The translations under genes were made by a program, and so were the position numbers. A stretch of DNA of 64,000 bases from Sphingomonas arvum (GTDB lineage Bacteria > Pseudomonadota > Alphaproteobacteria > Sphingomonadales > Sphingomonadaceae). Below the pieces are notes generated by a model. The model saw only the letters and a list, made by a program, of their open reading frames with translations. It was not told the DNA's origin and did no database searches. The stretch lies in contig NZ_JAPDOB010000002.1 in the NCBI RefSeq assembly GCF_026013565.1, positions 682,001-746,000 of the forward strand. The letters are read 5' to 3'. Each line of letters starts with the position of its first letter. Position 1 is the first letter of the stretch. Shown here in pieces: positions 38,082 to 45,187 of this stretch.

Positions 38082-39088
38082 TGCAGGCAGCGATCTACTC
38101 GATGGCCGGCGGGTCCCTGAGCGCCGACGAACGCGCCTTCTTCCGCGACGTCGACCCGGCCGGCTACATCCTGTTCAAGCGCAACTGCGAGGACCGGGCC
38201 CAGCTGAGGGCGCTGACCGACTCGCTACGCGAGCTTCATGGCCACGGCGACGTGCCGATCCTGATCGATCAGGAAGGCGGCCGCGTGACCCGGATGAAGC
38301 CGCCCGAATGGCCGGCGCTGCCGGCCGGTGAGGCGTTCGACCGGCTCTACCAGCTGGCGCCCTCGTCAGCGATCGAGGCGGCGCGAATGAACGCCCGGGC
38401 CATCGCGCTCACCCTGCGCGAGTGCGGGATCAACGTGAATTGCCTGCCGATGCTGGACGTGCGCCAGCCGGGCGCGACCGACATCGTCGGCGACCGGGCT
38501 TATGGGGCTGAGCCGATGCAGGTGTCCGCCCTGGGTCGCGCCGTGCTCGACGGCATGGCGTCAGCGGGCGTGCTCGGCGTGGTCAAGCACATGCCCGGCC
38601 ATGGCCGCGCGCTCGTCGACAGCCATCTGGAGCTGCCGGTGGTGGACGCGTCGGACAAAGAGCTGGCGGTCGACCTCGAACCGTTCGAACGGCTGGCCGC
38701 CGCGCCGATGGGCATGGTCGCGCACATCATCTTCACCGCCTGGGACAGGGAGCGACCGTCCAGCCAGTCGCCTATCATCATCGAGCAGGTGATCCGTCAG
38801 CGGATCGGATTCGACGGTTTCCTGATGACCGACGACATCGGCATGCAGGCGCTGAGCGGCAGCCCGGGCGAGCGCTCGGCCGCGGCAATTGCCGCTGGCT
38901 GCGATGCGACCCTGCACTGCTCGGGCAAGTTCGACGAAATGGTGGATGTCGCCAACCACGTCGGACCGCTCACTCCGGAAGCGGAGGCGCGCCTCGCCCG
39001 CGCAATGGCTGCCGTCATGCTGGACGGGGAGGGGCCGAGCCTCGCCGCCGCCGCCGCCAAGCGCGACGAGCTGCTGGCGCTCGCCTGA
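38081..39088 (+). CDS. nagZ: Beta-N-acetylhexosaminidase NagZ
   Basis: NagZ removes GlcNAc from muropeptides during peptidoglycan recycling. The 335-residue GH3 protein has LIDQEGGRVTRMK, VKHMPGHGRALVDSH with the flexible-loop His, and LMTDDIGMQAL, where the first Asp of the pair is the expected nucleophile. The GTG at 38081 overlaps the upstream stop. NagZ is normally cytoplasmic and no signal peptide is seen. Its place after two SPOR genes gives a peptidoglycan turnover theme. Confidence 0.94.
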   Translation: MQAAIYSMAGGSLSADERAFFRDVDPAGYILFKRNCEDRAQLRALTDSLRELHGHGDVPILIDQEGGRVTRMKPPEWPALPAGEAFDRLYQLAPSSAIEAARMNARAIALTLRECGINVNCLPMLDVRQPGATDIVGDRAYGAEPMQVSALGRAVLDGMASAGVLGVVKHMPGHGRALVDSHLELPVVDASDKELAVDLEPFERLAAAPMGMVAHIIFTAWDRERPSSQSPIIIEQVIRQRIGFDGFLMTDDIGMQALSGSPGERSAAAIAAGCDATLHCSGKFDEMVDVANHVGPLTPEAEARLARAMAAVMLDGEGPSLAAAAAKRDELLALA

Positions 39089-39092
39089 CCGC

Positions 39093-39851
39093 ATGGCCGC
39101 CGAGCTTCCGCTCCGCGCTGAGGACGAGCTCCAGCTCAGCCTTGGCGCGTGGGAGGGGCCGCTCGACCTGCTGCTCAACCTGGCTCGCGCGCAAAAGGTC
39201 GACCTGGCGCAGATCTCCATCCTGCAACTGGTCGAGCAATATCTCGAATACCTGACCGGCGCCCGCGCCTTCAAGCTGGAGATCGCCGCCGATTACCTCG
39301 TGATGGCGGCCTGGCTGGCCTATCTCAAATCCTGCCTGCTGCTGCCCAAGGACCCGCAGCAGGACCCCAGTCCGGAGGAGCTGGCCGCCAGGCTGCAACT
39401 CCGCCTGCAACGGCTCGATGCAATGCGCGAGGCAGGGGCGCGGCTGATGGCCCGCGACCGGCTCGGCCGCGACGTGTTCGCGCGCGGTGCGCCCGAAGGG
39501 CTTCGGCTGGTCCGCAAAGCGGCGTGGCAGGCGACCGCGTTCGACCTGTATGCGGCCTACGGCACCGTTCGCGCCCGCTCTGCGCCCGTCGTCCACATGG
39601 TGGCGCGTCGGGCGGTGCTGACCCTGGAGGAGGCGATCGAGCGTGTGTCGGCGCTAGTCGGCGCGCGGTTGGAGTGGCGCCGGCTCGAATCCTTCCTGCC
39701 GGTGACCCAGGATCCGCAGTTCCGCCGCTCAGCCCTGGCGTCATCCTTCGCCGCTGCGCTGGAGCTTGCCCGCAAGGGCCATGTCGAGGTGCAACAGGAC
39801 GGCCCGTTCGCTCCGATCATGCTGCGCGCCCGCGCGGCGAACATGCCATGA
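39093..39851 (+). CDS. scpA: Segregation and condensation protein ScpA
   Basis: ScpA is the kleisin that links SMC heads in the chromosome condensing complex. The 252-residue protein starts with WEGPLDLLLNLARAQKVDLAQI and has LVEQYLEYL and ADYLVMAAWLAYLKSCLLLP, the usual N-terminal kleisin region that contacts the SMC neck. The C-terminal winged-helix part contacts the other SMC head. The ATG follows the nagZ stop by four bases and scpB overlaps its end. Confidence 0.94.
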   Translation: MAAELPLRAEDELQLSLGAWEGPLDLLLNLARAQKVDLAQISILQLVEQYLEYLTGARAFKLEIAADYLVMAAWLAYLKSCLLLPKDPQQDPSPEELAARLQLRLQRLDAMREAGARLMARDRLGRDVFARGAPEGLRLVRKAAWQATAFDLYAAYGTVRARSAPVVHMVARRAVLTLEEAIERVSALVGARLEWRRLESFLPVTQDPQFRRSALASSFAAALELARKGHVEVQQDGPFAPIMLRARAANMP

Positions 39852-40417
39852 CGGCCCCGTTCACTCGCGCGGTCGAGGCGACACTGTTCGCGTCGGAGGA
39901 GCCGCTGACGCCCGACGACATCGCCGCGCACGCCGGCCCCGGGGATGTGCGAACGGCACTCGCCGAACTCGCCGAGCATTATGGCGGTCGTGGCGTGGAA
40001 TTGGTCGAGCGGGGCGGGCGCTGGCACTTCCAGACGGCCGGCGACCTTGCCCACCTGCTGCGGCGCACGCGCGAGGAACCGCGCCGCCTGAGCCGCGCCG
40101 CGACCGAGACGCTGGCGATCATCGCCTATCACGAACCCGTCAGCCGCGCTGAGATCGAGGCGATCCGCGGCGTCCAGACTGCCAAGGGCACGCTCGACGT
40201 GCTGATGGAAGCGGGCTGGGTCCGCCCGGCCGGTCGTCGCGAGGCGCCGGGTCGGCCGCTGCTCTACGCCACCACCCAGGCGTTCCTCGGCCACTTCGGC
40301 CTTCAGTCCCGCCGCGACCTGCCGGGCATCGACGACCTCAGGGCCGCGGGCCTGCTCGATCCGGTCGACGTCAGCCTCGGCCAGCTGCAACTGGAAAGCG
40401 GCGGCGAAGAGGGCTAG
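39848..40417 (+). CDS. scpB: Segregation and condensation protein ScpB
   Basis: ScpB dimers bind ScpA in the SMC complex. The 189-residue protein has two winged-helix domains. AVEATLFASEEPLTPDDIAAHA is the start of the first and RLSRAATETLAIIAYHEPVSRAEIEAIRG is the hallmark segment of the second. The C terminus is acidic. ATGA overlap with scpA; tatA begins 29 bases downstream. Confidence 0.94.
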   Translation: MTAPFTRAVEATLFASEEPLTPDDIAAHAGPGDVRTALAELAEHYGGRGVELVERGGRWHFQTAGDLAHLLRRTREEPRRLSRAATETLAIIAYHEPVSRAEIEAIRGVQTAKGTLDVLMEAGWVRPAGRREAPGRPLLYATTQAFLGHFGLQSRRDLPGIDDLRAAGLLDPVDVSLGQLQLESGGEEG

Positions 40418-40446
40418 ATAGTAGCCGACCTTATGGAGTTTGAACG

Positions 40447-40737
40447 ATGGGCGGCTTTAGCCTCTGGCATATCCTGATCTTCGCCATCGTGTTGCTGTTG
40501 CTGTTCGGCGGCAATCGCTTCTCGAACATGATGGGTGACGTCGCCAAGGGCCTGAAGAGCTTCAAGCAGGGAATGGCCGACGACGACGACGAACAGCGCC
40601 GGCGCTACGAGCGGGAGCATGGTCGGCTGGGCTCACCCGATCGCCCGATCGAGGTGACCCCGCACCCACGCGCCGCCGACCCAGTCGCGCCGCCGCCCCC
40701 GCCCCCGCCGCCAGCTGCGCAGGATCCGCGCGGCTAA
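40447..40737 (+). CDS. tatA: Twin-arginine translocase subunit TatA
   Basis: TatA forms the pore-forming oligomer for export of folded proteins. The 96-residue protein has an N-terminal transmembrane helix (about 3-21, [20 protein letters not shown]), the amphipathic helix [17 protein letters not shown], and an acidic then Pro-rich tail with a run of eight prolines. GGAG lies about eight bases before the ATG. tatB follows after 18 bases. Confidence 0.95.
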   Translation: MGGFSLWHILIFAIVLLLLFGGNRFSNMMGDVAKGLKSFKQGMADDDDEQRRRYEREHGRLGSPDRPIEVTPHPRAADPVAPPPPPPPPAAQDPRG

Positions 40738-40755
40738 GCGCGGAGCCACTCGCCG

Positions 40756-41145
40756 ATGTTCGGCGTCGACAGCAGCGAGCTGCTCATTGTCGCGGTGCTG
40801 GCGCTGATCTTCATCGGCCCCAAGGAACTGCCCGCCACCCTGCGGACGGTCGGCCAATGGGTCGGCCGCATCCGCGCGCATGCCCGTCACTTCACGTCCG
40901 GCATCGAGAACATTATGCGGGAGGCGGAGCTGGAGGAGATGGAGAAGCGCTGGCGCGAGGAGAACGAGCGCATCATGCAGCAGTACCCAATGGGTGCGCT
41001 GCCCTATGCTGGCGCCAACCTGCCGCCGACTGACGAGCCTGTGCCGATAGCGGACGTGATGCCACCCGCAGGGCCCGTCACCGACCCCGACGAGCCCGGC
41101 CTGCCGCTGCCCGCACCGGACCACGCCCGGCGCCCGCTGCCATGA
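40756..41145 (+). CDS. tatB: Twin-arginine translocase subunit TatB
   Basis: TatB binds Tat substrates together with TatC. The 129-residue protein starts MFGVDSSELLIVAVLALIFIGPKELP, the typical TatB membrane helix and GPKELP hinge, followed by a long amphipathic helix (LRTVGQWVGRIRAHARHF to MEKRWREENERIM) and a Pro-rich tail. The stop overlaps the ATG of tatC by four bases. Confidence 0.95.
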   Translation: MFGVDSSELLIVAVLALIFIGPKELPATLRTVGQWVGRIRAHARHFTSGIENIMREAELEEMEKRWREENERIMQQYPMGALPYAGANLPPTDEPVPIADVMPPAGPVTDPDEPGLPLPAPDHARRPLP

Positions 41146-41909
41146 GCGACATCGACCAGACCCGGCAACCGCTGCTGGAGCACCTGATTGAGCTGCGGCG
41201 GCGATTGCTGATCAGCCTGGTGGCGCTGGTCGCTGCCTTTTTCCTGTGCCTCAGCTTTGCCAAGCCGATCTTCTCGGTGCTGGTCCAGCCATTGCTCGCC
41301 GCGGGACAAGGCAAGCTCATCTACACCGACATCTTCGAGGCATTCTTTACCGAGGTGAAGGTCGCGCTGTTCGCCGCGCTGATGCTCTGCTTTCCGGTGT
41401 TCGCGACCCAGATATGGCGCTTCGTCGCGCCGGGTCTCTATGCCAAGGAGAAGCGGGCGTTTCTGCCGTTCCTGATCATGACGCCGGTCTTTTTCGCCGC
41501 CGGCGCGCTGTTCGCCTACTTCATCGCCATGCCCTGGGCATTGAAGTTCCTGCTCGGCTTTGAAGGCAATGTCGGCGGGGTGCAGCAGGAGGCGCTGCCC
41601 GGCGTCGGTAATTACCTGAACTTCGTGACCCGCTTCCTTTTTGGATTTGGTGTGGCGTTCCTGACGCCGGTTCTGCTGATGATCCTGGAGCGGGCCGGCA
41701 TCGTCACGCTGGAGCAGCTTAGCAAGCGCCGCCGCCACGCCATCGTGGTTGCCGCGGCAGTGGCGGCGGTGCTGACTCCGCCCGACGCCGTGTCGATGCT
41801 GCTGATGCTGGTGCCCCTGTATCTGCTGTTCGAATTCGCGCTGCTGGCCATCTGGCTCACGCACAAGCGGGCCGGGCGGCGCACGTCTGCAACCGAACCT
41901 CAGGCCTGA
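41142..41909 (+). CDS. tatC: Twin-arginine translocase subunit TatC
   Basis: TatC is the six-helix signal-peptide receptor of the Tat system. The 255-residue protein has the family start QPLLEHLIELRRRLLIS, then FEAFFTEVKVALFAALMLCFPVFATQIWRF, and TPPDAVSMLLMLVPLYLLFE near the end. It is the last gene of the block that starts at dgt. The convergent stress locus begins after a 192-base gap with strong secondary structure. Confidence 0.97.
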   Translation: MSDIDQTRQPLLEHLIELRRRLLISLVALVAAFFLCLSFAKPIFSVLVQPLLAAGQGKLIYTDIFEAFFTEVKVALFAALMLCFPVFATQIWRFVAPGLYAKEKRAFLPFLIMTPVFFAAGALFAYFIAMPWALKFLLGFEGNVGGVQQEALPGVGNYLNFVTRFLFGFGVAFLTPVLLMILERAGIVTLEQLSKRRRHAIVVAAAVAAVLTPPDAVSMLLMLVPLYLLFEFALLAIWLTHKRAGRRTSATEPQA

Positions 41910-41948
41910 CCGACCCGAACCGCTTCTGCCGATGTGGAAGTGCCCCGA

Positions 41949-42052
41949 ACATGAGTGGGCCCGGAAGCGCTACCGGGGGGGGGGAGGGTTAGCGGTTCCG
42001 GGCCCATGTAAGCGGATAGCGAGAGCGGGGGGGCAAAAGGTCACTATCCGAA
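41949..42052 (-). ncRNA. Predicted stress-induced small RNA with C-rich loops
   Basis: No open reading frame fits this gap. On the minus strand a perfect sigma-EcfG promoter ends at 42059, so transcription should begin near 42052. The RNA would first form a 7-bp hairpin (42050-42044 with 42019-42013) with a 24-base loop holding seven C in a row. A long imperfect hairpin of about 20 bp follows (42009-41990 with 41972-41949), whose loop reads ACCC, TCC and then a C10 tract. CCCUCC in the loop is complementary to a Shine-Dalgarno GGAGGG. This recalls Caulobacter GsrN, a sigma-T dependent C-rich-loop RNA that affects stress survival. No T run marks the 3' end, so the length is a guess. Confidence 0.55.
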
Positions 42053-42058
42053 GAGTAG

Positions 42059-42083
42059 AACGTCGAGGCCGGTAAGGGGTTCC
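42059..42083 (-). promoter_or_regulatory. Sigma-EcfG promoter pointing into the gene-free gap
   Basis: Reading the minus strand, GGAAC (42083-42079) is followed after 16 bases by CGTT (42062-42059). This is a perfect match to the GGAAC-N16/17-CGTT consensus for EcfG-type sigma factors. It lies just after the phyP stop (42102), pointing away from phyP, and serves no protein gene downstream on that strand. Confidence 0.7.
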
Positions 42084-42101
42084 GGCTACCCATGGATTTT
42101 T

Positions 42102-43664
42102 TCAGTTTTTTTCCGACCGCGACGGAAACACCGGTAGGATCACGCTGTAGCTGCCCATTTCGCGCTCCAGCGGTGAGCGCAACTGCTTGGCGAGGCCGGT
42201 TATGATCCGCTCGAACTGCGGCCGCTCGCCCAACGTGTCCGGTTGCAACATGGCAGCGGTGATCGTGTAGCGGGCGCGGACGTCGTCGATCCGCGACAGG
42301 GTCAGCCGGATTGCGTCCTCGGGATGCCCGAGCATGGCGCATTCGACCACTTCCGTGGTGAAGAAGGCCACCGCCACCGCCGCGTCCTGCGTGGTGTTGA
42401 GGCTGTCGAGTTCCAGGTCGATGTTGAAGCGGCGGGCGGTGTCCGGAGCGCTGCTGCGCAGGCTCGCCGCCAGTTCGCTGATCAGCGGGCGGAGCGAAAT
42501 GCCGCGGTTTTCCTCGAGCTCGGCATAATGGTTGCGGTGGACCACGGCGAGCGCATCGACGCGCCGGCCGATTGACGCATAGGCATTCCGCGCTTCCGGT
42601 GCCGCCGTCAGACGGCTGTGGATGTTTAGCAGCGAGGCGATCACCTGGAGGTTGTTCTTGACCCGGTGGTGTACCTCGCGAACCAGCCGCCGCTGTCCCT
42701 CCAGCGCCACCGCCATGTCTCGTTCCGACTCCTCGATCCGCTCCACCGCCCGGGAAAAGCTCTGGCCGAGCTCGCGAATTTCCGTGGCGGAGCCAAGGCG
42801 TTCCGGCAGTTCCAGCGCTGCGCTGCCTGGCTGGTAGGAGCCAATGGCCCGCTGCATGCGGCGGAGCGGCCGGATCAGGAAGCTGCCGACCAGCAGCCAG
42901 CTGAGCAGCGTCGCCACGATCCACATCAGCAGTGGCAGGAGGATGAGGCCCCGCTCGCTGGTGCCGATGCGGTCCACTTGCGCGATACTGCTGGCGCTGA
43001 GCTGACCTCCCCCGATCATCCAGCGGCGCTCGACCAGCTGCATGTTGGGGTCACGGTCGGCAGCCTGGACCGCGCCTGCCTCGTCGATCAGCAACATGGA
43101 CGTCCGCCCGTCGCTGAGCGTCAGCTGGCGCAGCGTCCTGCTGCTTATGAGGGCCGCATCGCGCAGCTCCTCCCGCGAGAGGGTTCCGGTGCCGATCCCT
43201 CCGGGCACGCCGACCCGGTAATAAAGCATGTTACCGGTGGGGGAGATCCACAGCCGGACCTGCCCGGGGGGCACCAGGATCCGGTCTTCCTGCGGCAGGA
43301 TGGTTCCGGCGGTGCAAAGGAGCTGACCGCCCGGGTCCTGCAGGGCAAATGTGCGAACCACACCGACGGATGAGCTCAGTGACTGCCGTGCAAGGGCGCA
43401 GGGATCGCCGGAGCCGTCGCGCAGCGCACCGGTGGCCGCCACTCGCAGGGCGAGCACGTTACGGGCCAGCAGGCTTTCCACCGCCCGCCCCGCCGAGCGG
43501 CTGCGATCCTCGGCGCTGATCACCAGCGCCTGGTTTGCCCTGTTGATGCTGGTGGTAGCGGCCCACACGAGGACCAGGCCCAGCGGCAGGATCGCCGCAG
43601 ACAGGATGACAAGCAGTTTGGTGGTGGTCGAAAGGCGCCCGAACCAGTGCGACAAGCCGCTCAC
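42102..43664 (-). CDS. phyP: PhyP-like membrane histidine kinase/phosphatase of the general stress response
   Basis: This is a 520-residue membrane-bound HisKA_2-type sensor. It has a transmembrane helix at about 17-37, an extracytoplasmic sensor to about 240, a second helix at 240-262, a HAMP-like linker, and the phosphoacceptor motif VHHRVKNNLQVIASLL (His332/333). The ATPase domain is degraded: where HisKA_2 kinases have NELVTNALKHA, this protein has FFTTEVVECAML, so both N-box Asn are missing, and no G box is seen. In Sphingomonas Fr1 a neighbour of phyR, PhyP, is a negative regulator that acts as a PhyR phosphatase; this gene fits in place and features. It follows nepR by 27 bases. Confidence 0.85.
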   Translation of the reverse strand: MSGLSHWFGRLSTTTKLLVILSAAILPLGLVLVWAATTSINRANQALVISAEDRSRSAGRAVESLLARNVLALRVAATGALRDGSGDPCALARQSLSSSVGVVRTFALQDPGGQLLCTAGTILPQEDRILVPPGQVRLWISPTGNMLYYRVGVPGGIGTGTLSREELRDAALISSRTLRQLTLSDGRTSMLLIDEAGAVQAADRDPNMQLVERRWMIGGGQLSASSIAQVDRIGTSERGLILLPLLMWIVATLLSWLLVGSFLIRPLRRMQRAIGSYQPGSAALELPERLGSATEIRELGQSFSRAVERIEESERDMAVALEGQRRLVREVHHRVKNNLQVIASLLNIHSRLTAAPEARNAYASIGRRVDALAVVHRNHYAELEENRGISLRPLISELAASLRSSAPDTARRFNIDLELDSLNTTQDAAVAVAFFTTEVVECAMLGHPEDAIRLTLSRIDDVRARYTITAAMLQPDTLGERPQFERIITGLAKQLRSPLEREMGSYSVILPVFPSRSEKN

Positions 43665-43691
43665 GCAGGAAGGTCCACCAAGGAACGGAGA

Positions 43692-43886
43692 TCAGCTGAG
43701 CTTGCCGAGCAGGTCCATGAAGTCGTCGGGAACGTCTTCGCGCAAGGTGTTGTCGTAGACCGACCGGAGCGCCTTGCTGAGTTCGCCCGCCGGAGCCGCG
43801 CGCCGGCGCTTGCCGCCCGCGCCTTGCTCCGGTTCACCTGCACCTTTGGACGGGCGATGGTCATCGGCTTTGTCGTTGGCACTCAA
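43692..43886 (-). CDS. nepR: Anti-sigma factor NepR
   Basis: NepR holds EcfG inactive until phosphorylated PhyR takes it away. The conserved core is GELSKALRSVYDNTLREDVPDDFMDLLGKL at the C terminus (two helices), preceded by a disordered basic stretch. A TTG at 43886 gives 64 residues, the usual length, with GGGGGA seven bases upstream. The frame extends up to a TTG at 43955 (87 residues) but without a ribosome site. It is cotranscribed with phyP. Confidence 0.85.
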   Translation of the reverse strand: MSANDKADDHRPSKGAGEPEQGAGGKRRRAAPAGELSKALRSVYDNTLREDVPDDFMDLLGKLS

Positions 43887-44024
43887 CCTCTCGTCCCCCG
43901 TGACGCCGTATTCAGCTTGGCGCAGTGTGCTTAGTCTCTGGTTAGATTTGCGCAATGGATGGTGTCCCGCCCCCTAGAAGTCGGGTGCCCGACTCGTCAA
44001 ACGAATGCGATAACCCGCCCGGGA

Positions 44025-44049
44025 AACCAAAACGGGGCAGCTTTGTTCC
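44025..44049 (-). promoter_or_regulatory. Candidate sigma-EcfG promoter of nepR-phyP
   Basis: On the minus strand GGAAC (44049-44045) is followed after 16 bases by GGTT (44028-44025), one base off the CGTT at -10. It lies 138 bases upstream of the nepR start. Autoregulated nepR is common in this system. The + strand over the same bases offers only GGAAA-N17-TGTT for phyR, a weaker match. Confidence 0.5.
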
Positions 44050-44151
44050 GACCGGTCAACGAAGATTCCGCGCCGGGGTGGCAGGGTTGCACATTGGCGC
44101 AACCGCTCCCAATAGGGGCGTAACAAACGGATTAGGGAGCAACGATACGAC

Positions 44152-44952
44152 ATGTCGCTTGGCCAGGAACTCGCGCCGCATCTGCCGTTCTTGCGCCGGT
44201 ACGCCCGCGCCCTGACAGGTAGCCAGACCCACGGTGATGCGTTTGTGCGGGCCACGTTGGAGGCGATCGTTGCGGCGCCCGACAGCTTCCCGCGCGACGT
44301 CGAACCGCGGCTCGGCCTTTACAAGACCTTTCACGCGATCTGGTCGACGGCCAACATCGAGGAAGGCGACCCCGATGGCGGCGATCTCGCCCATCCGGAA
44401 GGTATCGCCCAAGCGCGGCTGTCCCGCATCACGCCCTTGTCGCGCCAGGCGCTGCTGCTCACCGCGTTGGAAGGCTTCTCCGCCAACGATGCGGGCTATC
44501 TGATCGGCGCCAGCCCGGATGAGGTCGACAACTTGGTCGGCGAGGCCATGGAGGAGATCGAGCGGCAGACCCATGCCGACGTCCTGATTATCGAGGACGA
44601 GCCGATCATCGCCATGGACATCGAGACCATCGTCCGCGACCTCGGCCACAACGTCACGGGCGTGGCGGTGACCCGCGACGAGGCGGTGGCGCAGGCCCGT
44701 GCCCATCCGCCCGGGCTGGTCCTGGCCGACATCCAGCTAGCCGACGACAGCAGCGGCATCGACGCCGTGCGTGACATCCTGGCCGAGTTCGCCGTGCCGG
44801 TGATCTTCATCACCGCCTTCCCGGAGCGACTGCTGACCGGAACCCGGCCGGAGCCGACCTTCCTCATCACCAAGCCATTTCAACGGGCCACGGTGAAGGC
44901 GGCGATCGCCCAGGCATTGTTCTTCGATGCGGCCACGGTTCCCGCCGGTTAA
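44152..44952 (+). CDS. phyR: General stress response regulator PhyR
   Basis: PhyR has an EcfG-like domain at the N terminus that mimics a sigma factor and binds NepR, and a receiver domain at the C terminus. The 266-residue protein shows LPFLRRYARALTGSQTHGDAF (sigma2-like) and ITPLSRQALLLTALEGFSANDAGYLIG (sigma4-like). The receiver begins DVLIIEDEP (Asp149), with the phosphoacceptor Asp193 in LADIQL and a Lys in ITKPF. Phosphorylation opens it to bind NepR and free EcfG. Divergent from nepR, with AGGGAG upstream at an unusually long 12-base spacing. Confidence 0.96.
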   Translation: MSLGQELAPHLPFLRRYARALTGSQTHGDAFVRATLEAIVAAPDSFPRDVEPRLGLYKTFHAIWSTANIEEGDPDGGDLAHPEGIAQARLSRITPLSRQALLLTALEGFSANDAGYLIGASPDEVDNLVGEAMEEIERQTHADVLIIEDEPIIAMDIETIVRDLGHNVTGVAVTRDEAVAQARAHPPGLVLADIQLADDSSGIDAVRDILAEFAVPVIFITAFPERLLTGTRPEPTFLITKPFQRATVKAAIAQALFFDAATVPAG

Positions 44953-44964
44953 TCGACAAGCGTC

Positions 44965-44990
44965 GGAACTTCGGTTCCCACCGTTGCGTT
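44965..44990 (+). promoter_or_regulatory. Sigma-EcfG promoter of the small membrane protein and ecfG
   Basis: GGAAC at 44965-44969 and CGTT at 44987-44990, 17 bases apart, match the sigma-EcfG consensus exactly. It lies 12 bases after the phyR stop and 31 bases before the start of the 46-residue gene. It implies that EcfG drives its own gene. Confidence 0.8.
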
Positions 44991-45021
44991 GGCTTTCCAA
45001 ACTTTCCTGGGGAATCAACCA

Positions 45022-45162
45022 ATGGCAAAAGAGCAGCCGGACCATCTGACCGGCACAGAGGCCCGTGCGGGAACGACTCCGCACATGGCACGCGTGGCGC
45101 TGTTCGGCGGCCTCGGCTTGGTGATCATCATCTTCGCGATCATCGTGCTGGCCGCCGGCTAA
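45022..45162 (+). CDS. 46-residue membrane peptide in the ecfG transcript
   Basis: The ATG at 45022 opens a frame of 46 codons plus TAA. The peptide begins MAKEQPDHLTGTEARAG and ends with one transmembrane helix (about residues 24-45, VALFGGLGLVIIIFAIIVLAAG). GGGGA lies about eight bases upstream. It is the first gene after the sigma-EcfG promoter and ecfG follows in the next 100 bases. The position between phyR and ecfG suggests a role in the stress response, perhaps membrane-linked control, but no homolog function is known to me. Confidence 0.75.
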   Translation: MAKEQPDHLTGTEARAGTTPHMARVALFGGLGLVIIIFAIIVLAAG

Positions 45163-45187
45163 TCTGTATCAGTCGCGATCAACAAAC

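Noticed and set aside
41990-42094. tRNA-like segments (GGTTCCGG) in the gap after tatC
   Set aside because: No cloverleaf can be built: acceptor, anticodon and D arms are missing. The sequence fits hairpins and a promoter instead.
42068-42111. tatC terminator from a five-base stem (GCCGG with CCGGC) and later T-runs
   Set aside because: The stem is short, and the T-runs lie inside the phyP coding end and 13 or more bases away. The EcfG promoter explains the conserved bases better.
44022-44047. EcfG promoter for phyR on the + strand (GGAAA-N17-TGTT)
   Set aside because: Two mismatches to the consensus at key bases. The minus-strand reading for nepR is clearly better.
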